Counted from the stretch's first letter, positions 38,075-50,019 are shown. The stretch is 64,000 nt of DNA from Buttiauxella izardii (GCF_003601925.1 NZ_QZWH01000052.1:1-64000), one strand, 5' to 3'. Numbers and translations are program-made. The notes: generated from the letters alone by a model not told the origin.

Positions 38075-40657
38075 ATGCAAGAGCAATATCGCCCGGAAGA
38101 GATAGAATCCAACGTTCAGCTTCACTGGCAAGAGAAGCGTACTTTTGAAGTTACCGAAGACGAAGGCAAAGAGAAGTATTACTGCCTCTCGATGCTCCCC
38201 TATCCTTCTGGCCGACTACACATGGGCCACGTTCGTAACTACACCATCGGTGACGTTATCGCGCGTTACCAGCGTATGCTGGGCAAAAACGTGCTTCAGC
38301 CAATTGGCTGGGATGCGTTTGGTCTGCCAGCTGAAGGGGCGGCGGTAAAAAATAACACCGCACCTGCGCCGTGGACTTACGACAACATCAATTACATGAA
38401 GAACCAGCTCAAAACGCTGGGCTTTGGTTATGACTGGAGCCGCGAGCTGGCGACCTGTACCCCGGAATATTACCGTTGGGAACAGCAATTCTTTACTCAG
38501 CTGTACAACAAAGGCCTGGTTTACAAAAAAACCTCCGCGGTGAACTGGTGTCCGAATGACCAGACTGTTCTGGCAAACGAACAGGTTATCGACGGTTGCT
38601 GCTGGCGTTGTGACTCTAAAGTTGAGCGTAAAGAGATCCCTCAGTGGTTTATCAAAATCACCGCTTACGCTGACGAACTGTTAAACGATCTGGATACGTT
38701 GGATCATTGGCCTGATCAGGTCAAAACCATGCAGCGTAACTGGATTGGCCGTTCTGAAGGCGTTGAGATTACTTTCGACGTTGAAAACAGCGCCGAGAAG
38801 CTGACCGTTTACACCACCCGCCCGGACACCTTTATGGGTGTGACTTACCTGGCAGTGGCTGCCGGTCACCCAATCGCCCAACAGGCGGCGCTGAACAACC
38901 CAGAACTGGCTGAGTTCGTTGACGAATGCCGTAACACCAAAGTTGCCGAAGCTGAAATGGCGACCATGGAGAAGAAAGGCGTTGCCACTGGCGTTAACGC
39001 GATTCACCCACTGACTGGCGAATCTGTTCCAGTTTGGGTAGCAAACTTCGTGCTGATGGAATACGGCACCGGCGCAGTGATGGCTGTTCCAGGCCACGAC
39101 CAGCGCGACTGGGAATTTGCGACCAAATACGGCTTGCAGATCAAACCGGTAATTCTGAATGCTGACGGCAGCGAGCCTGACTTGTCTGCATCCGCCATGA
39201 CCGAAAAAGGCACACTGTTTAACTCTGGCGAATTCGACGGTCTGGACTTCCAGGCTGGTTTCAACGCCATTGCCGACAAACTGGCTGCCAAAGGTGTGGG
39301 CGAGCGTAAAGTTAACTACCGTCTGCGCGACTGGGGTGTTTCCCGTCAGCGTTACTGGGGCGCACCAATTCCAATGGTGACTCTGGAAGACGGCACCGTA
39401 ATGCCAACCCCAGAAGATCAACTGCCAGTTATCCTGCCAGAAGATGTCGTAATGGACGGTATCACCAGCCCAATTAAAGCCGATCCTGAGTGGGCGAAAA
39501 CCACGGTTGATGGCAAACCTGCGCTGCGTGAAACCGATACATTCGATACCTTCATGGAATCTTCCTGGTACTACGCGCGTTACACCAGCCCGCAGTACGA
39601 CAAAGGCATGCTGGATTCCAAAGCGGCAAACTACTGGCTGCCAGTTGATATCTACATTGGTGGTATCGAACACGCCATCATGCACCTGCTTTATTTCCGC
39701 TTCTTCCACAAACTGATGCGCGACGCGGGCATGGTGACCTCTAACGAGCCTGCCAAACAGTTGCTGTGTCAGGGCATGGTTCTGGCAGACGCCTTCTACT
39801 ACACCGGTGTTAATGGTGAGCGTAACTGGGTTTCCCCGGCGGATGCGATCGTAGAACGTGACGAGAAAGGCCGTATTATCAAAGCCTGCGACGCACAAGG
39901 CAATGAACTGGTCTATGCTGGCATGAGCAAAATGTCGAAGTCGAAAAACAACGGCATCGACCCACAAGTGATGGTTGAACGCTATGGCGCGGACACCGTT
40001 CGCCTGTTCATGATGTTTGCATCACCTGCTGATATGACGCTGGAATGGCAAGAATCTGGTGTTGAAGGGGCGAACCGCTTCCTGAAACGTGTCTGGAGAC
40101 TGGCTTACGAGCACACCAGCCGTGGTGCAGCGCCTGCGCTTGATGTCGCCGCTTTGAACGAAGATCAAAAAGCATTACGTCGTGATGTTCATAAAACTAT
40201 CGCGAAAGTGACTGATGATATCGGTCGCCGTCAGACCTTTAACACCGCTATCGCAGCCATCATGGAATTGATGAACAAACTGGCGAAAGCACCGCAGGAA
40301 AGCGATCAAGACCGTGCATTGATGAACGAAGCGCTGGTGGCTGTTGTTCGCATGCTTTATCCGTTCACCCCGCACGTCTGCTTCGATATGTGGCAGTCAC
40401 TGGGCGGTGAAGGCGATATCGACAATGCGCCATGGCCACAGGCTGATGAATCTGCGATGGTCGAAGATTCTGTGCTGGTTGTGGTGCAAGTTAACGGTAA
40501 AGTTCGCGGCAAAATCACTGTTCCAGCAGAAGCAACGCAGGAACAAGTGCAGGAACGCGCAGGTCAGGAACATCTGGTTGCGAAATATCTTGAGGGTGTG
40601 ACCGTGCGTAAAGTGATTTACGTTCCGGGCAAACTGCTCAACTTGGTTGTGGGCTAA
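38075..40657 (+). CDS. leuS: Leucyl-tRNA synthetase
   Basis: 860 residues, as in E. coli. Class I synthetase with HIGH-type [12 protein letters not shown] near residue 43, an inserted CP1 editing domain (about 225-417, [12 protein letters not shown]), and KMSKSKNNG near 619. Two cysteine pairs ([12 protein letters not shown]) near 159-179 mark the zinc-binding ZN-1 insert. It charges tRNA-Leu, including the leuW type at 25944. First gene of leuS-lptE-holA-nadD. Confidence 0.98.
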   Translation: MQEQYRPEEIESNVQLHWQEKRTFEVTEDEGKEKYYCLSMLPYPSGRLHMGHVRNYTIGDVIARYQRMLGKNVLQPIGWDAFGLPAEGAAVKNNTAPAPWTYDNINYMKNQLKTLGFGYDWSRELATCTPEYYRWEQQFFTQLYNKGLVYKKTSAVNWCPNDQTVLANEQVIDGCCWRCDSKVERKEIPQWFIKITAYADELLNDLDTLDHWPDQVKTMQRNWIGRSEGVEITFDVENSAEKLTVYTTRPDTFMGVTYLAVAAGHPIAQQAALNNPELAEFVDECRNTKVAEAEMATMEKKGVATGVNAIHPLTGESVPVWVANFVLMEYGTGAVMAVPGHDQRDWEFATKYGLQIKPVILNADGSEPDLSASAMTEKGTLFNSGEFDGLDFQAGFNAIADKLAAKGVGERKVNYRLRDWGVSRQRYWGAPIPMVTLEDGTVMPTPEDQLPVILPEDVVMDGITSPIKADPEWAKTTVDGKPALRETDTFDTFMESSWYYARYTSPQYDKGMLDSKAANYWLPVDIYIGGIEHAIMHLLYFRFFHKLMRDAGMVTSNEPAKQLLCQGMVLADAFYYTGVNGERNWVSPADAIVERDEKGRIIKACDAQGNELVYAGMSKMSKSKNNGIDPQVMVERYGADTVRLFMMFASPADMTLEWQESGVEGANRFLKRVWRLAYEHTSRGAAPALDVAALNEDQKALRRDVHKTIAKVTDDIGRRQTFNTAIAAIMELMNKLAKAPQESDQDRALMNEALVAVVRMLYPFTPHVCFDMWQSLGGEGDIDNAPWPQADESAMVEDSVLVVVQVNGKVRGKITVPAEATQEQVQERAGQEHLVAKYLEGVTVRKVIYVPGKLLNLVVG

Positions 40658-40671
40658 GCGCAGGAGGAACC

Positions 40672-41289
40672 GTGCGACATCCCTTTATCAGCTTGTTAGT
40701 GACTTTGGCGGTGCTTGTCACCGCCGGGTGTGGTTTTCACCTGCGTGGCACCACGCAGGTTCCGGCACCATTGAAAACGATGATCCTGAACTCGGGTGAT
40801 CCTAACGGCCCGTTGGCGCGTGAAGTTCGCTCTCAGTTGCGTCTTAACGGCGTCACGCTTGTGGATGATACCGGTACGGGTGTTCGCAAAGATATTCCAT
40901 CCCTACGCTTGCTGGGCAGCTCGATTGGCCAGGATACAGCTTCCATCTTCCAGGATGGGCGTACCGCGGAATATCAAATGGTGATGACAGTTTCAGCACA
41001 AGTGCTGATTCCGGGCCACGATATCTACCCGATCAGTGCCAAAGTGTATAAATCATTCTTTGATAACCCGCTGACGGCTCTGGCAAAAGATGCCGAGCAA
41101 GACTTGCTTATCAAAGAGATGTACACCAATGCGGCGCAACAGCTGATCCGTAAGCTGATGAGCGTGCAAGCCGCTGATGTTGCAGAAACAGAAGCTGCCG
41201 AAAAACCGGTGACCGATAAAACTTCGACGCCAGCAACTAGCAGCACTCGCACCTCAACGACGCTTTCGGCCACATCTGGTAGCCAATGA
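40672..41289 (+). CDS. lptE: LptE, LPS-assembly lipoprotein
   Basis: 205 residues (193 in E. coli; the excess is a Ser/Thr-rich tail after about residue 175). Lipoprotein signal with lipobox TAGC (Cys20), followed by GFHLRGT, the family hallmark. It plugs and assembles the LptD barrel in the outer membrane. The start is GTG at 40672 with GGAGG nine bases upstream. Located 14 bp after leuS and overlapping holA by four bases. Confidence 0.95.
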   Translation: MRHPFISLLVTLAVLVTAGCGFHLRGTTQVPAPLKTMILNSGDPNGPLAREVRSQLRLNGVTLVDDTGTGVRKDIPSLRLLGSSIGQDTASIFQDGRTAEYQMVMTVSAQVLIPGHDIYPISAKVYKSFFDNPLTALAKDAEQDLLIKEMYTNAAQQLIRKLMSVQAADVAETEAAEKPVTDKTSTPATSSTRTSTTLSATSGSQ

Positions 41290-42317
41290 TTCGTTTGTAC
41301 CCTGAACAACTCCGCGCGCAGCTCAATGAAGGGCTGCGCGCGGCGTATCTGCTGCTCGGAAACGACCCGCTACTCCTTCAGGAAAGCCAGGATGCGATTC
41401 GCCAGACGGCGAGCACTCAGGGCTTTGAAGAACATCACACCGTTCAGATTGATGCCAGCACCGACTGGCAAGATCTGTTCTCAATTTGCCAGGCGTTAAG
41501 CCTGTTTGCCAGCCGCCAGACGCTACTGTTGCTGTTGCCAGAAAACGGCCCTAACGCCGCGATCAACACGCAACTTGAAATGCTGGTTTCCCTGTTGCAC
41601 GACGATATCCTGCTGATGGTGCGTGGTAATAAATTCACCAAAGCGCAGGAAAACGCCGCATGGCTGGGGAAACTTGCTGACCGTAGTGTGATTGTCACCT
41701 GTCAGACGCCTGAACAAGCTCAATTGCCACGTTGGGTTGCCCAACGTGCGAAGCAAATGAATTTGAATCTGGATGAAGCGGCTAACCAGCTGCTTTGCTA
41801 CTGCTATGAAGGCAACTTGCTGGCGTTATCACAAGCGCTGGAACGCCTGTCATTGATTTGGCCGGATGGCACGCTGACACTGCCGCGCGTCGAGCAGGCA
41901 GTTAACGACGCGGCGCATTTCACGCCATTCCATTGGGTCGATGCGATCCTGGCAGGCAAAAGTAAGCGCGCGTTGCATATCCTGCAACAACTGCGCCTGG
42001 AAGCCAGTGAACCGGTGATTTTGCTGCGCACGATTCAACGTGAATTGCTGCAACTGGTCAATCTTAAACGCCAGTCCGCGCAAACTCCGCTGCGCACTTT
42101 GTTTGATCAGCAACGCGTATGGCAAAACCGCCGCGCACTGGTCACTGAAGCACTGAATCGTCTATCGACAGAACAGCTTTTCCAGGCTGTGCGTTTGCTT
42201 AGCCAAATCGAAATGACGCTGAAAAAAGATTACGGACAATCGGTGTGGGCTGAACTCGAAGGGCTTTCCCTGCTGCTGTGTCATAAAGCCATGCCGGAAA
42301 TTTTTATTGATGGCTAA
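41286..42317 (+). CDS. holA: DNA polymerase III delta subunit
   Basis: 343 residues, as in E. coli. The clamp-loader delta subunit, which opens the beta sliding clamp; N-terminal [13 protein letters not shown] and the clamp-binding region around residues 65-80 ([12 protein letters not shown]) are conserved. A three-domain AAA+ fold without a working Walker A motif is the family norm. It overlaps lptE by four bases and nadD by eight. Confidence 0.96.
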   Translation: MIRLYPEQLRAQLNEGLRAAYLLLGNDPLLLQESQDAIRQTASTQGFEEHHTVQIDASTDWQDLFSICQALSLFASRQTLLLLLPENGPNAAINTQLEMLVSLLHDDILLMVRGNKFTKAQENAAWLGKLADRSVIVTCQTPEQAQLPRWVAQRAKQMNLNLDEAANQLLCYCYEGNLLALSQALERLSLIWPDGTLTLPRVEQAVNDAAHFTPFHWVDAILAGKSKRALHILQQLRLEASEPVILLRTIQRELLQLVNLKRQSAQTPLRTLFDQQRVWQNRRALVTEALNRLSTEQLFQAVRLLSQIEMTLKKDYGQSVWAELEGLSLLLCHKAMPEIFIDG

Positions 42318-42963
42318 CAGCAAATCGCGTTTATCTGCCCTGTATGGCGGGACATTCGATCCCATACATTACGGGCATTTAAAACCGGTTGAAGCGCTGG
42401 CAAAGCAGGTCGCTTTGCGGCAAGTGACCATCATGCCAAACAATGTGCCGCCGCATCGCCCGCAACCATTGGCAAACAGCCAGCAGCGCAAAACCATGGT
42501 TGAACTTGCCATCGAAGGAAATCCTTTATTCAGGCTCGACGACCGCGAGCTACAGCGCGAAACGCCCTCTTACACCGTTGAAACACTCGAACAACTGCGC
42601 AAAGAAATTGGCGCTGAACAACCGCTGGCTTTTATTATCGGCCAGGATTCGTTGCTCAGCCTGCAACGCTGGCACCGTTGGGAAACGCTGCTGACGTTAT
42701 GTCATTTACTGGTTTGCCAGCGTCTGGGATATTCTTTGGCGATGAATACGCCTGCTGAACAACAATGGCTTGATGAACACCAGACTTCATCCGTCGAACA
42801 ACTTCACAGCCAGCCAGCGGGGAAAATTTACCTCGCGCAAACACCGATGGTAGATATTTCTGCAACGCTCATCCGCCAGCGCCTGGAGCAGCATTTGCCC
42901 TGCGATGATCTGCTTCCCCCGGCAGTCGCTGAGTTTATTCGCCAGAACCAGCTTTATTGCTAA
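42310..42963 (+). CDS. nadD: Nicotinate-mononucleotide adenylyltransferase
   Basis: 217 residues (213 in E. coli). Forms NaAD from NaMN and ATP in NAD synthesis. Nucleotidyltransferase motifs are [11 protein letters not shown] near residue 13 (HxGH) and ISATLIRQR near 181. I choose the ATG at 42310; a TTG one codon earlier is equally open. The 5' end overlaps holA. The last 29 bp overlap the 3' end of cobD on the other strand. Confidence 0.95.
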   Translation: MANSKSRLSALYGGTFDPIHYGHLKPVEALAKQVALRQVTIMPNNVPPHRPQPLANSQQRKTMVELAIEGNPLFRLDDRELQRETPSYTVETLEQLRKEIGAEQPLAFIIGQDSLLSLQRWHRWETLLTLCHLLVCQRLGYSLAMNTPAEQQWLDEHQTSSVEQLHSQPAGKIYLAQTPMVDISATLIRQRLEQHLPCDDLLPPAVAEFIRQNQLYC

Positions 42964-44029
42964 GAACCCTTTTTAACGCCTCCAGCAACTTGTCGTTATC
43001 CGCAGCGCTTTTGATTGCCACACGATAATAACGCGCATCCAGCCCCGGATAATTCGCGCAATGGCGAATCAAAATATGCTCTTCCAGCAGCGCCCTTTGC
43101 AGTTCTAATCCGTCAACATCGCAACGCAGGAAAATATAATTCGCCCGTGGCGGCCAGACGGTAATCCCATGCAGTAGGTTCAGCCCGTTAAATAAACGGG
43201 GTTGTTCCGCACGCAGCCAACGATAGCTCGCGTCTATATAAGCCCGATCGTTAAGAATCACCTCTCCAGCCAGTGCCGCAAAAGCGTTAATCGTCCAGGG
43301 TTCTCTGAGTTGACGAATACGCCCAACGGTTGTGGTGTCCGCACTGACCAGATAACCCAGCCGCAGCCCGGCAATAGCAAAAAATTTGGTGAGGGATCGC
43401 AAAACATAAAGCTGGGGGAAACTCGCAAGCTGGGGAATTAAACCTGGCTCGTCGGGCAGAAAATCCATGAACGCTTCATCGACGATCAGCGCAATATTGT
43501 TTTCCTGGCAGCGCTGCGCTATAGCCAAAAGTAAAACGTTATCAAGCAAAAGTCCGGTCGGATTATTCGGTGTGCAGAGAAACAGGCAATCGAGATCGGG
43601 CGTTAAAGCAGAAAGTAATGATTCATCAGGCTGCCAGCCTTGTTGTTCAGAAAGTGGGAAATCAACTATCTCGCAGCCGACGCGAGCTAATGCACGACGA
43701 TATTCCGCAAATCCAGGCGTCAATAATAATGCCTTGCGCGGGGCGAGTTGCTGAACCAGATTAAAAATCAGCTCCGTTTCGCCATTTCCTGCCAGCACCC
43801 ATTCTGTCGGAACTTTATGATGGTCAGCCAAAGCCTGATGCAGCGCGCGATATTCAACGTCGGGGTAACGCTCCGCCAGGGCCAGGTTTTCAGTGATCGC
43901 CATTTTTAAAGAATCAGGCATGCCTAACGGATTGATATTCGCACTAAAGTCAGTCAGGGAACTTGCATCCACCCCAATCGCGGCAGCCGCTTCTATAATA
44001 TTGCCACCGTGTTGACTACTGAACGCCAT
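42935..44029 (-). CDS. cobD: CobD, L-threonine-O-3-phosphate decarboxylase
   Basis: 364 residues, the length of Salmonella CobD, and similar throughout ([43 protein letters not shown] with the PLP-binding Lys). It makes (R)-1-amino-2-propanol phosphate, the aminopropanol linker of cobalamin. E. coli K-12 has no copy here. In Salmonella the gene occupies the same place, divergent from cobC and next to nadD. RBS GGGGG lies close to the ATG. The final codons overlap nadD in opposite orientation. Confidence 0.93.
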   Translation of the reverse strand: MAFSSQHGGNIIEAAAAIGVDASSLTDFSANINPLGMPDSLKMAITENLALAERYPDVEYRALHQALADHHKVPTEWVLAGNGETELIFNLVQQLAPRKALLLTPGFAEYRRALARVGCEIVDFPLSEQQGWQPDESLLSALTPDLDCLFLCTPNNPTGLLLDNVLLLAIAQRCQENNIALIVDEAFMDFLPDEPGLIPQLASFPQLYVLRSLTKFFAIAGLRLGYLVSADTTTVGRIRQLREPWTINAFAALAGEVILNDRAYIDASYRWLRAEQPRLFNGLNLLHGITVWPPRANYIFLRCDVDGLELQRALLEEHILIRHCANYPGLDARYYRVAIKSAADNDKLLEALKRVLSNKAGSGE

Positions 44030-44096
44030 ATTGCCCCCATAAAACTGACCTCAAAACAAGAAACGCAATGATACACTGATGCCCGCGGAGGATGAG

Positions 44097-44708
44097 ATGA
44101 AATTATGGTTAGTGCGCCATGGGCAAACCCAGGCAAATTTGGACGGTTTATACAGCGGTATTTCTGAAACTCCGCTCACTGAGAAAGGCATCACTCAGGC
44201 TGAAGCGGTCGGCGAAATGTTAAGTCATGTTGCCTTTGAAAAAGTGCTTTGCAGCGAACTGAGCCGTGCGCAACACACGACTCAGTTGATTCTCCAGCAA
44301 CAAGAAATTGCCGTGATTACCGAGCCGCGTCTTAACGAGATGAATTTTGGTGACTGGGAAATGCGCCATCATCGCGATTTACAGCGTTTAGATGCCGAAA
44401 ACTATGCGGCCTGGTGTAACGACTGGCAGAACGTGGTGCCGAATAACGGCGAAGGTTTCCAGCTTTTCTCACAGCGTGTTTGCGAGTTCGCCTCATCTGT
44501 CTTAATTCAGCCAAAAGCAGAGAATATTCTGATTGTGAGTCATCAGGGTGTACTCAGTTTGCTTATCGCGACCCTGCTCAACATGCCGCCTGCCTCGCTG
44601 TGGCATTTTGTGATTGAACAAGGCGCATGGAGTTGCGTAGAAATTAACGACAGCTTCACGACGCTCAGAACTCTTAATAATCGCGCTGTTTATTCCCCGC
44701 CATCCTAA
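44097..44708 (+). CDS. cobC: CobC, adenosylcobalamin/alpha-ribazole phosphatase
   Basis: 203 residues (202 in Salmonella). Histidine-phosphatase fold with phospho-His motif LVRHGQT near residue 5, the Arg in SELSRAQHT near 56, and the second His in VSHQGVLS near 146. It removes the 5'-phosphate late in nucleotide-loop assembly of cobalamin. I start at the ATG at 44097 with GGAGGA upstream; an in-frame ATG six codons earlier gives a poor ribosome binding site. Divergent from cobD across 67 bp. Confidence 0.93.
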   Translation: MKLWLVRHGQTQANLDGLYSGISETPLTEKGITQAEAVGEMLSHVAFEKVLCSELSRAQHTTQLILQQQEIAVITEPRLNEMNFGDWEMRHHRDLQRLDAENYAAWCNDWQNVVPNNGEGFQLFSQRVCEFASSVLIQPKAENILIVSHQGVLSLLIATLLNMPPASLWHFVIEQGAWSCVEINDSFTTLRTLNNRAVYSPPS

Positions 44709-44737
44709 GTTGTATGCGTTACAGTTATCGTCAACCA

Positions 44738-44765
44738 TTGACACTACAGTCCAGGCTGTTATGCT
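44738..44765 (+). promoter_or_regulatory. Promoter upstream of rsfS-rlmH-mrdAB-rlpA
   Basis: Perfect TTGACA (44738-44743), 16-bp spacer, TATGCT (44760-44765) with extended TG at 44757-44758. It lies about 200 bp before rsfS in a 254-bp gap where I see no gene. Confidence 0.6.
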
Positions 44766-44962
44766 CCGCTGCCATAATTTCCTGCCCGCAAGCATGACTT
44801 TCCAAAATAGTTTTACAAAAATGGCGATGCAAACCAGGTCACTCGGTGGGATGATACCCCGCTTTGAGCGCCGCATTGCCGACTTATCGGTAAAACTGCC
44901 CTCTTTAATGGGTTTTTATGCGGGCAACATCGAACACACTCTACTTCTCCCAGGGGGAACAC

Positions 44963-45280
44963 TTGCAGGGTAAAGAATTTCAAGATTTCATCGTCGATAA
45001 AATTGACGATCTCAAAGGCCAGGACATCGTCGCTCTGGATGTTCAGGGTAAATCAAGCATCACTGATTGCATGATTATCTGTACCGGCACTTCTAACCGC
45101 CACGTGATGTCCATTGCTGAACATGTTGTTGAATCATCCCGCAAAGCCGGTTTTGATGCGCTGGGTGTGAAAGGCATTAACGCAACTGACTGGGTTGTCG
45201 TTGATCTGGGCGAAGTCATCGTCCACGTGATGCAAGAAGAAAGCCGCCAGCTGTACGAACTGGAAAAGCTCTGGGGTTAA
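44963..45280 (+). CDS. rsfS: RsfS, ribosomal silencing factor
   Basis: 105 residues, as in E. coli. Binds uL14 and blocks subunit joining when nutrients are scarce. The core [15 protein letters not shown] and the C-terminus YELEKLWG are conserved. The start is TTG at 44963 (MQGKEFQDF), preceded by GGGGG with five bases of spacing; an upstream in-frame ATG adds non-family residues. Followed by rlmH after 3 bp. Confidence 0.94.
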   Translation: MQGKEFQDFIVDKIDDLKGQDIVALDVQGKSSITDCMIICTGTSNRHVMSIAEHVVESSRKAGFDALGVKGINATDWVVVDLGEVIVHVMQEESRQLYELEKLWG

Positions 45281-45283
45281 TGC

Positions 45284-45754
45284 GTGAAGCTGCAACTGGT
45301 CGCCGTTGGCACAAAAATGCCTGACTGGGTACAAACCGGCTTTACCGAGTACCTGCGTCGTTTTCCCAAGGATATGCCATTTGAACTGGTAGAAATTCCT
45401 GCGGGTAAACGAAGCAAAAACGCCGATATCAAACGCATTCTCGAAAAAGAAGGCGAAATGATGTTGGCAGCCGCCGGCAAGGGCAACCGTATTGTCACGC
45501 TGGATATCCCTGGGCAACCATGGGATACGCCGCACCTTGCCGTGCAGCTTGAACGCTGGAAACAGGATGGTCGAGATGTCAGCCTGCTGATTGGCGGCCC
45601 TGAAGGACTCGCCCCGGCATGCAAAGCTGCCGCAGAACAAAGCTGGTCGCTTTCGAATCTGACAATGCCTCACCCTTTAGTGCGGGTGCTGGTTGCCGAA
45701 AGCCTGTACCGCGCGTGGAGCATTACGACCAACCATCCTTATCACCGTGAGTAG
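45284..45754 (+). CDS. rlmH: RlmH, 23S rRNA pseudouridine-1915 N3-methyltransferase
   Basis: 156 residues (155 in E. coli). SPOUT methyltransferase that acts on 70S ribosomes. The SAM-binding trefoil knot has [10 protein letters not shown] near residue 103 and [20 protein letters not shown] near 126. The start is GTG at 45284, three bases after rsfS; the short spacer points to coupling. Confidence 0.97.
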   Translation: MKLQLVAVGTKMPDWVQTGFTEYLRRFPKDMPFELVEIPAGKRSKNADIKRILEKEGEMMLAAAGKGNRIVTLDIPGQPWDTPHLAVQLERWKQDGRDVSLLIGGPEGLAPACKAAAEQSWSLSNLTMPHPLVRVLVAESLYRAWSITTNHPYHRE

Positions 45755-45781
45755 ATATCGTCAGGTAGAACAAAGCTGCGG

Positions 45782-47683
45782 ATGAAATTACAGAATTCTT
45801 TTCGTGACTATACAGCTGAGTCTGCGCTATTTGTGCGCCGGGCGTTAGTCGCGTTTCTTGGTATTTTGGCGCTGAGCGGTGTGCTTGTCGCCAACCTTTA
45901 TAATTTGCAAATCGTCCGTTATACCGACTACCAGACTCGTTCCAACGAAAACCGAATCAAACTGGTTCCTATCCCGCCAAGTCGCGGCATTATCTACGAC
46001 CGCAACGGCACGCCACTGGCACTCAACCGCACCATCTACCAGGTGGAAATGATGCCGGAGAAAGTGGATAACGTGCAGGATACGCTGGAAGCCCTGCGCT
46101 CGGTGGTGGATTTAACCGACGAAGATATCGCCAACTTTAAGAAAGAGCGGGCTCGCTCCCATCGCTTCACCTCTATTCCGGTCAAAACCAACCTCACCGA
46201 AGTGCAGGTTGCCCGTTTTGCCGTGAATCAATACCGCTTCCCGGGCGTTGAAGTTAAAGGCTATAAACGCCGCTTCTACCCCTATGGCTCAGCGCTGACC
46301 CACGTTATTGGCTACGTTTCCAAAATCAACGATAAAGACGTTGAGCGTCTGGACAAAGACGGCAAACTGGCGAACTACGCGTCTACGCATGACATCGGCA
46401 AGCTGGGTATTGAGCGATATTACGAAGAAGTTCTTCATGGCCAGACCGGCTACGAGGAAGTTGAAGTCAACAACCGTGGTCGCGTGATTCGTCAGCTTAA
46501 AGAAGTGCCGCCGCAGGCCGGTCACGATATTTATCTGACAATCGATCTGAAACTACAGAATTATATTGAAACGTTGCTGGCGGGCAGCCGCGCCGCAGTG
46601 GTGGTCACAGACCCGCGCACCGGCGGCATTCTGGCGCTGGTTTCGATGCCGAGTTACAACCCGAACTTGTTCGTTGATGGCATATCGAGCAAAGACTATT
46701 CCGGGTTACTGAACGACCCGAATACGCCGCTGATCAACCGCGCGACGCAAGGGGTTTATCCACCGGCTTCGACGGTGAAACCGTATATGGCCGTGTCGGC
46801 TTTGAGCGCGGGCGTTATCACCAAAAACACCTCTCTGTTTGACCCTGGCTGGTGGCAGTTACCCGGTTCTGAGAAACGCTATCGTGACTGGAAAAAATGG
46901 GGCCACGGACGCCTGAATGTCACCAAAGCGCTGGAAGAATCTGCGGATACCTACTTCTATCAGGTCGCTTATGACATGGGTATCGACCGCATGGGCGAGT
47001 GGATGCGCAAGTTTGGCTATGGTCATTACACGGGTATCGATCTTTCCGAAGAACGCGCCGGTAACATGCCAACGCGTGAGTGGAAGCAGAAACGTTTTAA
47101 AAAGCCGTGGTATCAGGGTGACACCATTCCTGTTGGTATCGGCCAGGGTTACTGGACGGCGACACCGATTCAGATGAGCAAGGCGATGATGATCCTGATT
47201 AACGACGGCATCGTGCGCGTTCCTCATTTCCTGATGAGCACCGTTGAGAACGGCAAAAAAGTTCCGTGGCAGCAACCTATACAACCGCCAGTGGGTGATA
47301 TCCACTCTGGTTACTGGGAAATTGCCAAAGACGGGATGTATGGCGTTGCCAACCGCGCTAACGGTACGGCTCACAAATATTTTGCCAATGCCCCGTATAA
47401 AGTCGCAGCGAAATCAGGGACCGCGCAGGTGTTTGGCCTGAAAGCCAACGAAACTTATAACGCCCACAAAATCGCTGAACGCTTGCGCGACCATAAATTG
47501 ATGACTGCGTTTGCTCCATACGATAACCCACAGGTTTCCGTCACCATGATTCTGGAAAACGGCGGCGCAGGCCCCGCTGTAGGCACCATCATGCGCCAAA
47601 TCCTCGACCACATTATGCTCGGGGATGACAACACGGTACTGCCAACTGAAGCACCGGCAGCAGCAGGAGCAGAAGACCAATGA
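45782..47683 (+). CDS. mrdA: PBP2 (MrdA), elongasome transpeptidase
   Basis: 633 residues, as in E. coli. A class B penicillin-binding protein of the Rod system that cross-links peptidoglycan in lateral-wall growth. One N-terminal anchor (about 20-42), then the pedestal domain, then the transpeptidase domain with SxxK nucleophile Ser330 (ASTVKP), SxD (SAD near 385) and KSGTAQ near 544. It overlaps mrdB by four bases. Confidence 0.98.
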   Translation: MKLQNSFRDYTAESALFVRRALVAFLGILALSGVLVANLYNLQIVRYTDYQTRSNENRIKLVPIPPSRGIIYDRNGTPLALNRTIYQVEMMPEKVDNVQDTLEALRSVVDLTDEDIANFKKERARSHRFTSIPVKTNLTEVQVARFAVNQYRFPGVEVKGYKRRFYPYGSALTHVIGYVSKINDKDVERLDKDGKLANYASTHDIGKLGIERYYEEVLHGQTGYEEVEVNNRGRVIRQLKEVPPQAGHDIYLTIDLKLQNYIETLLAGSRAAVVVTDPRTGGILALVSMPSYNPNLFVDGISSKDYSGLLNDPNTPLINRATQGVYPPASTVKPYMAVSALSAGVITKNTSLFDPGWWQLPGSEKRYRDWKKWGHGRLNVTKALEESADTYFYQVAYDMGIDRMGEWMRKFGYGHYTGIDLSEERAGNMPTREWKQKRFKKPWYQGDTIPVGIGQGYWTATPIQMSKAMMILINDGIVRVPHFLMSTVENGKKVPWQQPIQPPVGDIHSGYWEIAKDGMYGVANRANGTAHKYFANAPYKVAAKSGTAQVFGLKANETYNAHKIAERLRDHKLMTAFAPYDNPQVSVTMILENGGAGPAVGTIMRQILDHIMLGDDNTVLPTEAPAAAGAEDQ

Positions 47684-48798
47684 CCATGACTGATAATCCC
47701 AATAAAAAGTCGTTCTGGGACAAAATCCATATCGACCCGCTCTTCCTGGTGACCATCCTGGCGTTGCTTATCTTCAGTGCGCTGGTTATCTGGAGCGCCA
47801 GTGGCCAGGACATGGACATGATGGAGCGCAAGATTGGCCAGATCCTGATGGGGCTGGTCGTGATGATTGTGATGGCGCAAATCCCGCCGCGTGTTTACGA
47901 GGGATGGGCGCCGTATCTTTATATCGTCTGTATCATATTGCTGGTGGCGGTGGATGCGTTTGGTGCGATTTCTAAAGGCGCACAGCGCTGGTTGGATCTC
48001 GGTATTGTGCGTTTCCAGCCTTCTGAAATTGCAAAAATTGCCGTGCCGTTGATGGTTGCGCGCTTCATCAACCGTGACGTCTGCCCGCCAACACTGAAAA
48101 ACACCGGTATCGCGCTGATCTTGATTTTCATGCCAACGCTGCTGGTTGCGGCTCAGCCTGACCTCGGTACTTCGATTCTTATCGCCGCATCGGGCCTGTT
48201 CGTGCTGTTCTTATCAGGAATGAGCTGGAAACTGATTGGCGTCGCCGTTTTGCTGGTCGCCGCATTTATCCCGATTTTGTGGTTCTTCCTGATGCACGAT
48301 TACCAACGTGCGCGCGTAATGATGCTGTTGGATCCCGAAACTGACCCACTCGGAGCGGGTTATCACATAATTCAGTCTAAAATAGCCATTGGCTCTGGCG
48401 GTTTGCGCGGCAAAGGCTGGCTGCACGGTACGCAGTCGCAGCTTGAGTTTTTACCCGAACGTCATACCGACTTTATCTTTGCGGTACTCGCAGAAGAACT
48501 CGGTCTGGTAGGGGTTCTGGTCTTGCTGGCGCTGTATCTGCTGCTCATTATGCGTGGCCTGATTATTGCCGCTCGCGCACAAACCACATTTGGCCGCGTG
48601 ATGGCCGGTGGGTTAATGCTAATTTTATTCGTATATGTGTTTGTTAACATTGGCATGGTTAGTGGTATCTTACCGGTGGTCGGCGTACCTTTGCCGCTGG
48701 TGAGTTATGGGGGCTCAGCCCTGATCGTTCTGATGGCCGGGTTTGGTATCGTGATGTCGATACATACCCACAGAAAAATGTTATCAAAAAGCGTGTAA
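47680..48798 (+). CDS. mrdB: RodA (MrdB), SEDS peptidoglycan glycosyltransferase
   Basis: 372 residues (370 in E. coli). About ten membrane spans; the catalytic Asp of SEDS polymerases is in the loop around [18 protein letters not shown] (about 255-272). It polymerises glycan with PBP2. Two in-frame ATGs (47680 and 47686) are possible; I take the first, which overlaps the mrdA stop as in E. coli, although the second corresponds to the E. coli N-terminus MTDNPNKK. Confidence 0.96.
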   Translation: MTMTDNPNKKSFWDKIHIDPLFLVTILALLIFSALVIWSASGQDMDMMERKIGQILMGLVVMIVMAQIPPRVYEGWAPYLYIVCIILLVAVDAFGAISKGAQRWLDLGIVRFQPSEIAKIAVPLMVARFINRDVCPPTLKNTGIALILIFMPTLLVAAQPDLGTSILIAASGLFVLFLSGMSWKLIGVAVLLVAAFIPILWFFLMHDYQRARVMMLLDPETDPLGAGYHIIQSKIAIGSGGLRGKGWLHGTQSQLEFLPERHTDFIFAVLAEELGLVGVLVLLALYLLLIMRGLIIAARAQTTFGRVMAGGLMLILFVYVFVNIGMVSGILPVVGVPLPLVSYGGSALIVLMAGFGIVMSIHTHRKMLSKSV

Positions 48799-48814
48799 GT
48801 GGATGAGGTGCGTA

Positions 48815-49942
48815 ATGGTTAAGCGTTGGCTTGGGATCTGTGTTGTGGCTGCAATACTGGCGGGTTGTACGTCTGACGACGGCGACCAACAGCAGGTAAA
48901 CCAACAACCGCAACCGGCGGTGTGTAATGGCCCGGTGGTTGAAATAAGTGGTGCTGACCCGCGCTTTGAACCGTTGAATCCTTCGGTGAACCAGGATTAC
49001 GAAAATAACGGTAAGAGCTACAAAATCGTACAAAACCCGGCAAACTTCAGCCAGGCTGGCCTTGCGGCTATTTACGATGCTGAACCGGGGAGTAATCTCA
49101 CCGCATCTGGTGAAACGTTTGATCCCAACGCTTTAACGGCGGCACATCCTACGCTGCCGATTCCAAGCTATGCGCGAATCACCAACCTCGCGAATGGCCG
49201 CATGATTGTGGTGCGCATTAACGACCGTGGCCCATATGGTAATGACCGTGTGATTTCATTGTCTCGCGCCGCAGCCGATCGCCTGAACAACTCGAATAAC
49301 ACCAAAGTGCGTATCGACCCGATTGTTGTCGCGCCGGATGGAACAATGTCCGGCCCGGGTACCGAGTGTACGACCATCGCGAAGCAAACTTACGCCCTGC
49401 CCGCTCGTCCGGATTTAAACACCGGAATGGGAAGTGCGACTTCTGCTCCGATGGATGCACCGCAGGGTGATGTTCGCGCTATCAGCAATTCCACGCTGCA
49501 AAGTGAAGACTCTACCGGCGCGCCGGTCAGCAGCAGCGGTTTCCTGGGCGCTGCAACACCACTGGCACCGGGCGTAATTGAAAGCGAGCAGCCAGCGCCT
49601 GCGCCTGCTGCCGTAGCAGCACCGGTGCAACAAAATGCTCCAGTTACCGCTCCAGGCTCAGTCCAGGGCACCGCACAAACTGCTGCGCCTGCCGCAGCTA
49701 CAGCCGCTTCCGGGCGTTATGTAGTTCAAGTCGGTGCAGTAAGCGACCAGGCTCGCGCCGCGCAATGGCAGCAGAAACTGAGCCAGCAATTTGGCGTACC
49801 CGGCAAGGTTTCCAGCAATGGGACGATGTACCGCGTACAACTTGGGCCATTCACCAGCAAAACTGAAGCCAGCGCGCTTCAACAACGCCTGATGAGCGAA
49901 GCCCAACAGCAATCCTTCATTACTAACGCAACCGCTATGTAA
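48815..49942 (+). CDS. rlpA: RlpA, septal-ring lytic lipoprotein
   Basis: 375 residues (362 in E. coli). Lipoprotein signal MVKRWLGICVVAAILAGC (Cys18); double-psi beta-barrel (about 75-175) with GLAAIYD and the ITNLANGRMIVVRINDRGPY core; an Ala/Pro-rich linker of low complexity (about 230-295); C-terminal SPOR domain (about 298-375) that binds denuded septal glycans. I prefer the ATG at 48815, with GAGG six bases upstream, over one at 48803. Confidence 0.94.
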   Translation: MVKRWLGICVVAAILAGCTSDDGDQQQVNQQPQPAVCNGPVVEISGADPRFEPLNPSVNQDYENNGKSYKIVQNPANFSQAGLAAIYDAEPGSNLTASGETFDPNALTAAHPTLPIPSYARITNLANGRMIVVRINDRGPYGNDRVISLSRAAADRLNNSNNTKVRIDPIVVAPDGTMSGPGTECTTIAKQTYALPARPDLNTGMGSATSAPMDAPQGDVRAISNSTLQSEDSTGAPVSSSGFLGAATPLAPGVIESEQPAPAPAAVAAPVQQNAPVTAPGSVQGTAQTAAPAAATAASGRYVVQVGAVSDQARAAQWQQKLSQQFGVPGKVSSNGTMYRVQLGPFTSKTEASALQQRLMSEAQQQSFITNATAM

Positions 49943-49952
49943 GCGGTTGTGT

Positions 49953-50019
49953 CTGGCATCCGCTCTGGGTCAGTTAATGTAAATTTCATTAACAAATGAT
50001 GCGCAAAGACGGATGCCAG
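49953..50019. repeat. Nested inverted repeat between rlpA and dacA
   Basis: Outer arms ctggcatccg (49953-49962) and cggatgccag (50010-50019) are perfect and enclose a second perfect hairpin gttaatg/cattaac (49973-49979 and 49987-49993). No T-tract follows, so it is not an obvious terminator. Confidence 0.6.

Noticed and set aside
38681-39967. 428-codon minus-strand frame inside leuS
   Set aside because: Long only because leuS lacks codons that give antisense stops; the His/Gln/Val-rich product resembles nothing.
44710-44973. 87-codon frame in the cobC-rsfS gap
   Set aside because: It overlaps a strong promoter (44738-44765) and the rsfS start in another phase and has no family match.
48803-48814. 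Alternative rlpA start at 48803
   Set aside because: It would include the Shine-Dalgarno GAGG as coding sequence and lengthen the lipoprotein signal by four residues; ATG 48815 is better placed.
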